Source of the DNA: Fasciolopsis buskii
Taxonomy: Eukaryota; Platyhelminthes; Trematoda; Plagiorchiida; Fasciolidae
DNA: 64,000 bases
Assembly (NCBI GenBank): GCA_008360955.1
Contig: LUCM01004648.1
Coordinates: forward strand, 42,052-106,051
Reading direction: 5' to 3'
Shown: one piece after another, positions 60,353 to 64,000 of the stretch
Numbering within the stretch: position 1 is the stretch's first letter
Layout of the letters: each line of letters starts with the position of its first letter
Notes under the pieces: generated by a model
Told to the model about the DNA's origin: nothing
What the model saw: the letters and a program-made list of their open reading frames with translations, nothing else
The model's database searches: none
Program-made: the position numbers and the translations under genes

Positions 60353-63300
60353 GTAAGTGTAACCTCCTTGTTGCAGTTTACATCTTTTCTGCCCTGTGCG
60401 ATAACAATGTACGGATGATTTAATAACTAACGTTTAAACTTATTAGGTAATATGAGGAGCTGGGAAGTGAATTTTGTGATATACGAAGAATTGGGGCGTT
60501 CTTACCTGTTACCTAGCTGCTGTATCTCTGTGTATTCACTTACAAATCAGCCAGTCTCTTCATGATTTATTCACCGGCATATTCAGCCAACTTAAAAATC
60601 ACTACAGAAAACCTTTGGTAATCTCAAACGTCATGTTTGATACAGAAAATAACGCTTACTTTGACAGAATAGACCGGCTATTATAGTCACAGATAAAGAA
60701 AGACTCCCAAGTAGAAGACGAGTTGTATACTGCAAAGCACACCAGCCAGTCATCCTGTTCGTTATCTCGGAATCAGGGGCTGAGAGTCATGAGCAACATT
60801 TTCCCGGTGTGGCTGAAGTATATATATATATATATATGTATATGAAGTAACACATTTGAATATATGGCTACTGAAAACTAGACAAATCAATCTATGCGAA
60901 ATTATTACCGTAATATAGTATGGGACAGGTCATTACTTAATATCTACATGTTTGCAAGAATCATGCATTGAAAGCTAACACATGCAAACTACCTTGACAG
61001 TGTTTAACCATGGGGTGGCTGGAAAGTTGATCCTATCAAAAAGGACACACTTCGGATAGATGCACTTGCCCGTAAATTTCATAACAGCACGTCATAACTT
61101 AATTCACTGTAGACATCATTTGGATCTGATAATCCAAGGCACTAGCCTTCTAACTTGTTAGCTGCATAATGATAATTCTTTACATGAATACACCGACCTA
61201 GGTCAGGATATTTTATAGTCCAGTTATTAACCCGAGATATTTCTGTACTTTTCATCTACAGATGACAAAAGGTAAGAAACCGTAAAAATGCTAAAATCAA
61301 AGTGTTTCGGCCAAGGAATTGTCAAAAGCAGCAACAGATTTTCATTGAAGTCAATGGCAATAAGATTGCTGATGCTCCTCTGCATGATGAAGGTGTTTCT
61401 TATCTCACGAACCTAAAATTGGAAACTAGTGCCACGGTAAATGTTATATTAACAATATCAGTTATGTCCCTACTTTCTTTAGTTATCCTGTATAAAGTAT
61501 TCATTGGTTCCTGAAGGCAGACACAAATCTTGAAGACCTACCTTTTGAGGGTTGGTGGACCTGTGCTGGTAGGACCCAAAAGAAGGACATTCGCAGGTCT
61601 TGGCATCACGTTAATAACCACCTAATTGCTACTATTACCACCTCTACGTTCATAGAGCGGATAACAGAAATTTCAAACTTCTTCATTTATATTCAGTATA
61701 TTTCAAAAGAGAAAATTATGGTATTTTGCACTGAGGCTTGTTTGGTCCAACTGTGATATAAGAAGTCACGAATGGAGGTTCAACCTGCCCGTCCTACAAA
61801 CAGTGACCAACGGTCGGTAAATTTCATTCTTCCGTTTATTATTCAAGGGATTCAGTATTTGACATCAGTTTATAGGATGCAAACAGAAACCATAGAGTTA
61901 ATGTAACCCCCACTTGTGTCTGTGCTGTTTGTGCTAAAAGGACGACTGAACGAGGGATAAAAGATCACTAGGTTGAGAACAAGGATTACACTACTTGTTT
62001 TTCAACGAAATCCAATCAAGCTTTGAATTCCTAAAAGCATGAATTAAATCCAGTCATTCAAAAGTAGAGTACCTCGGAAGCCTGACTCCTTGCCTCCTTT
62101 TCTTCTCTTCCTAGCCTTCGTTTAACATTGCTGTAGTGCTTCTAAATAGGGAACTAAAATGCTGTATCTGAATTTCAATCCGAATATTTGCCGCTTCAAC
62201 TCCTAGTCTAACTCGTAACCAAACAAACATTCTGAATTTAGCGAAATCAGTTAGAAATACATTGAATCAAACAGGTATTTCTAGTTTGCACAGTCAGTGC
62301 AAATACCTATAATATGAACTGCATGAAAACCGTATGTTTATCAACTGGGTGAAGATCGATAGCACCATCCAAAGTAGTTTGATACATCACTGAGAAAAAA
62401 GGGAAAACTGTGGATTCGTCAACTACGGTGATGATGGAATACCTTTTGAAACTAGAAGACGGATGTCGAAAATTCACTGACAATCCGTTCATGGGTAAAA
62501 CTGAAGATTATCTAAAACCACTAAATGCACACTCGATAGTGGTTCATTGGATTTTGAAGAAATTAGCTTGGATTGGGAATGCAGAACTAACTCTGCTTGG
62601 CGAAAACAGCAGGAAAAACCAGTTAGTGCATTATTGAACATCGTGTGCCGTTTCTGCTCACAATGAATTTCTCCGGGTGCACTGAGTTCCAAAACATTCC
62701 CTCCTTTATGAAAGTACAGAATTGGCCTGAAATTGTTGGCATGAATAACGTAGAAATGCACGGTAGTTGTGTTCCTGAACAGCTTTTTTAGTTGTCCGTT
62801 TCTTCCTCAAAACGACATAGGGAATTATTTAGCAGTTTCTGCTCTTCATTTCATCTTCGCAGTTGGTTATACATGATTGAATCAACTGGTCAATAAGAAG
62901 CAAATTCAAACATGGGGTTTACGTCCTCCTTTTTCCTGTCTGATGCTTTCAGTTGATGTCATTACCATCTTGGTGAACTAATAAATGTCCGAAAGATGGG
63001 TTTTGTCAAGGAATTATCCAGAGTCTTTTTCACCGTAGAACAAAATACACTTGAAAACCGTTCTCTAGCCGCTAAACCGTTAAATTTTCAAAGACCAGCA
63101 AAATTGCAAACTAGAAGGAACCGAAGAACAACACTGGGAGATGATTCATTTTGAAAAGTCTACACTGGGCCATTAAGATATCACTCGTTATTACATGGTC
63201 ACATTAGTCACCAATGCATCATTTCTTTAGAAAAATTACAGAATTCCCTAGGATCTCAACTGACCTAATGCTAATCCCAGTTAAAAATTGCCATAGGTTG

Positions 63301-63415
63301 AAAGTTTCAAACAATTCTTAGACTTATGCAAATTTTTACCTTTATTGTACTGTTTACTGCGTGCAGCAAATAATGTCGAATTTCAGTCAAAACCCTGACG
63401 GTAAAAATTAAACTA
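60353..63415 (+). other. Start of spectrin intron D; next exon not found
   Basis: GTAAGT donor at 60353. A short TA repeat lies at 60819-60837. A 105-base segment (61332-61436) has AG/GT ends in the right phase but does not show the P-x-E-G-x-x-x-x-D-x-x-x-A-W motif expected next. Frames at 61302-61514 and 62410-62637 are unrecognised. The next exon probably lies beyond the window. Confidence 0.6.
60819..60837. repeat. (TA)n microsatellite
   Basis: An uninterrupted TA run of nineteen bases followed by TGTATATG. It is intronic. Confidence 0.9.
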
Positions 63416-64000
63416 GTGCAGATGACATAGATTGAGAGACATATCAGCCAGTGGTACGAAGAACACACGGCTAATAATTGATAGCCCCGGCGAAGAATTT
63501 CAAAGACTTTTTTAAGTAAACCTGGATTTATAACTGGAGAACAGTTAAGAAGGATAGGAAAAACATAGGTATACAAATCGGGAGATGGTGCTTTGTTTCA
63601 CATTGCAATGCCAAAGCTTTCTGATTTTAGATGAGAGAGATTCTCTACGCGTATGAAAATGTGAGAAGTCCACTTCAGATTTTTATCAATAGTAACTCCC
63701 AGATGTTTCACAGAATCAAACCTGGAGGGAAATTTTCCGTTGATGGAAGAAGTTTCGGATGGATAGGTTGACCGATGAAGAGAAAACAGATATTTGCCAC
63801 ATTTAGATGTGTTGAGACTGAAACCAGCTCATGCATAGAAATCGTAAACAGAAGAGAGCTTGCTGGGAAGACCTTGAAAATAATCATTCCGCGAAAAGGC
63901 TTGCGAGAAGGCAAAATCGTCAACATACTTAAACAAACGTCAGGGGAGGCTAGTAGATAAGTAACTGAGTTATGTAGAGAAGAGAAACGGTGATAGAGCA
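63416..64000 (-). mobile_element. CR1-like LINE, second copy, runs off the window
   Basis: The minus strand matches 32456-33041, with 64000 corresponding to 32456. The first 200 or so bases are identical by eye, including the YVDD region and three stop codons in the RT frame. Similarity stops abruptly at about 63415, after TGTCATCTGCACT, where this copy continues into unrelated sequence: a 3' truncation or rearrangement. A shorter stretch around 63640-63740 is more diverged (LGVTIDKNLKWTSH against IGVTIDEHLKSNSH). Confidence 0.85.

Noticed and set aside
60353..60418. Continuation of the CH2 reading frame past 60352
   Set aside because: Homology to spectrin stops exactly at SELE, where a consensus GTAAGT donor begins; the extra codons are intronic read-through.
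1..64000. CRISPR arrays, bacterial operons, rRNA genes
   Set aside because: No regularly spaced direct repeats, no ribosome-binding-site-led gene clusters and no rRNA signature; the window is intron-rich eukaryotic DNA.

Overview
The window is eukaryotic and has the texture of a digenean flatworm (fluke) genome with large introns. It is AT-rich, mostly non-coding, and full of decayed non-LTR retrotransposons, a Penelope-like element and hammerhead-ribozyme-like motifs. The fluke assignment is inference from element content and exon style. I cannot name the species.

One host gene is supported: the 5' part of a beta-spectrin-family gene on the + strand. Four exons encode the tandem calponin-homology (CH) actin-binding domain: 20332-20643 (CH1 start), 33814-33987 (CH1 end), 47094-47198 (inter-CH linker and first CH2 helix) and 59804-60352 (CH2 plus the start of the rod). 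The third exon is short and was found by reading, not from a long open frame. All joins are phase 0, all have GT/AG ends, and the joined protein aligns with the spectrin actin-binding domain without gaps at the junctions. The three introns are about 13.2, 13.1 and 12.6 kb. CH1 carries an insertion of roughly 32 residues. The start codon exon and the downstream spectrin-repeat exons were not found.

Layout: 1-8.4 kb holds a tRNA-like SINE relic, one copy of a dispersed 0.3 kb repeat and a hammerhead relic. 8.43-10.0 kb is a minus-strand Penelope-like element with reverse transcriptase (YFDD), linker, GIY-YIG and C-terminus. 14.0 kb has the second copy of the dispersed repeat. 15.5-18.5 kb is a decayed plus-strand LINE. 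18.65-19.04 kb is an inverted-arm element whose two arms each end in a hammerhead-like motif. 20.3-60.4 kb is the spectrin gene; intron 1 holds a sense LINE (about 31-33.3 kb) and intron 2 an antisense LINE (about 43.4-45.5 kb). The window ends inside a minus-strand copy of the intron 1 LINE.

The most interesting signal is at the 3' end of the Penelope-like reading frame. A hammerhead core (CUGANGA, stem II, GAAA) lies inside the last codons, and the putative cleavage triplet (GUC or AUC) is immediately followed by the stop codon. The same arrangement recurs in four copies in this window, two of which have lost a core A through a synonymous Glu codon change.
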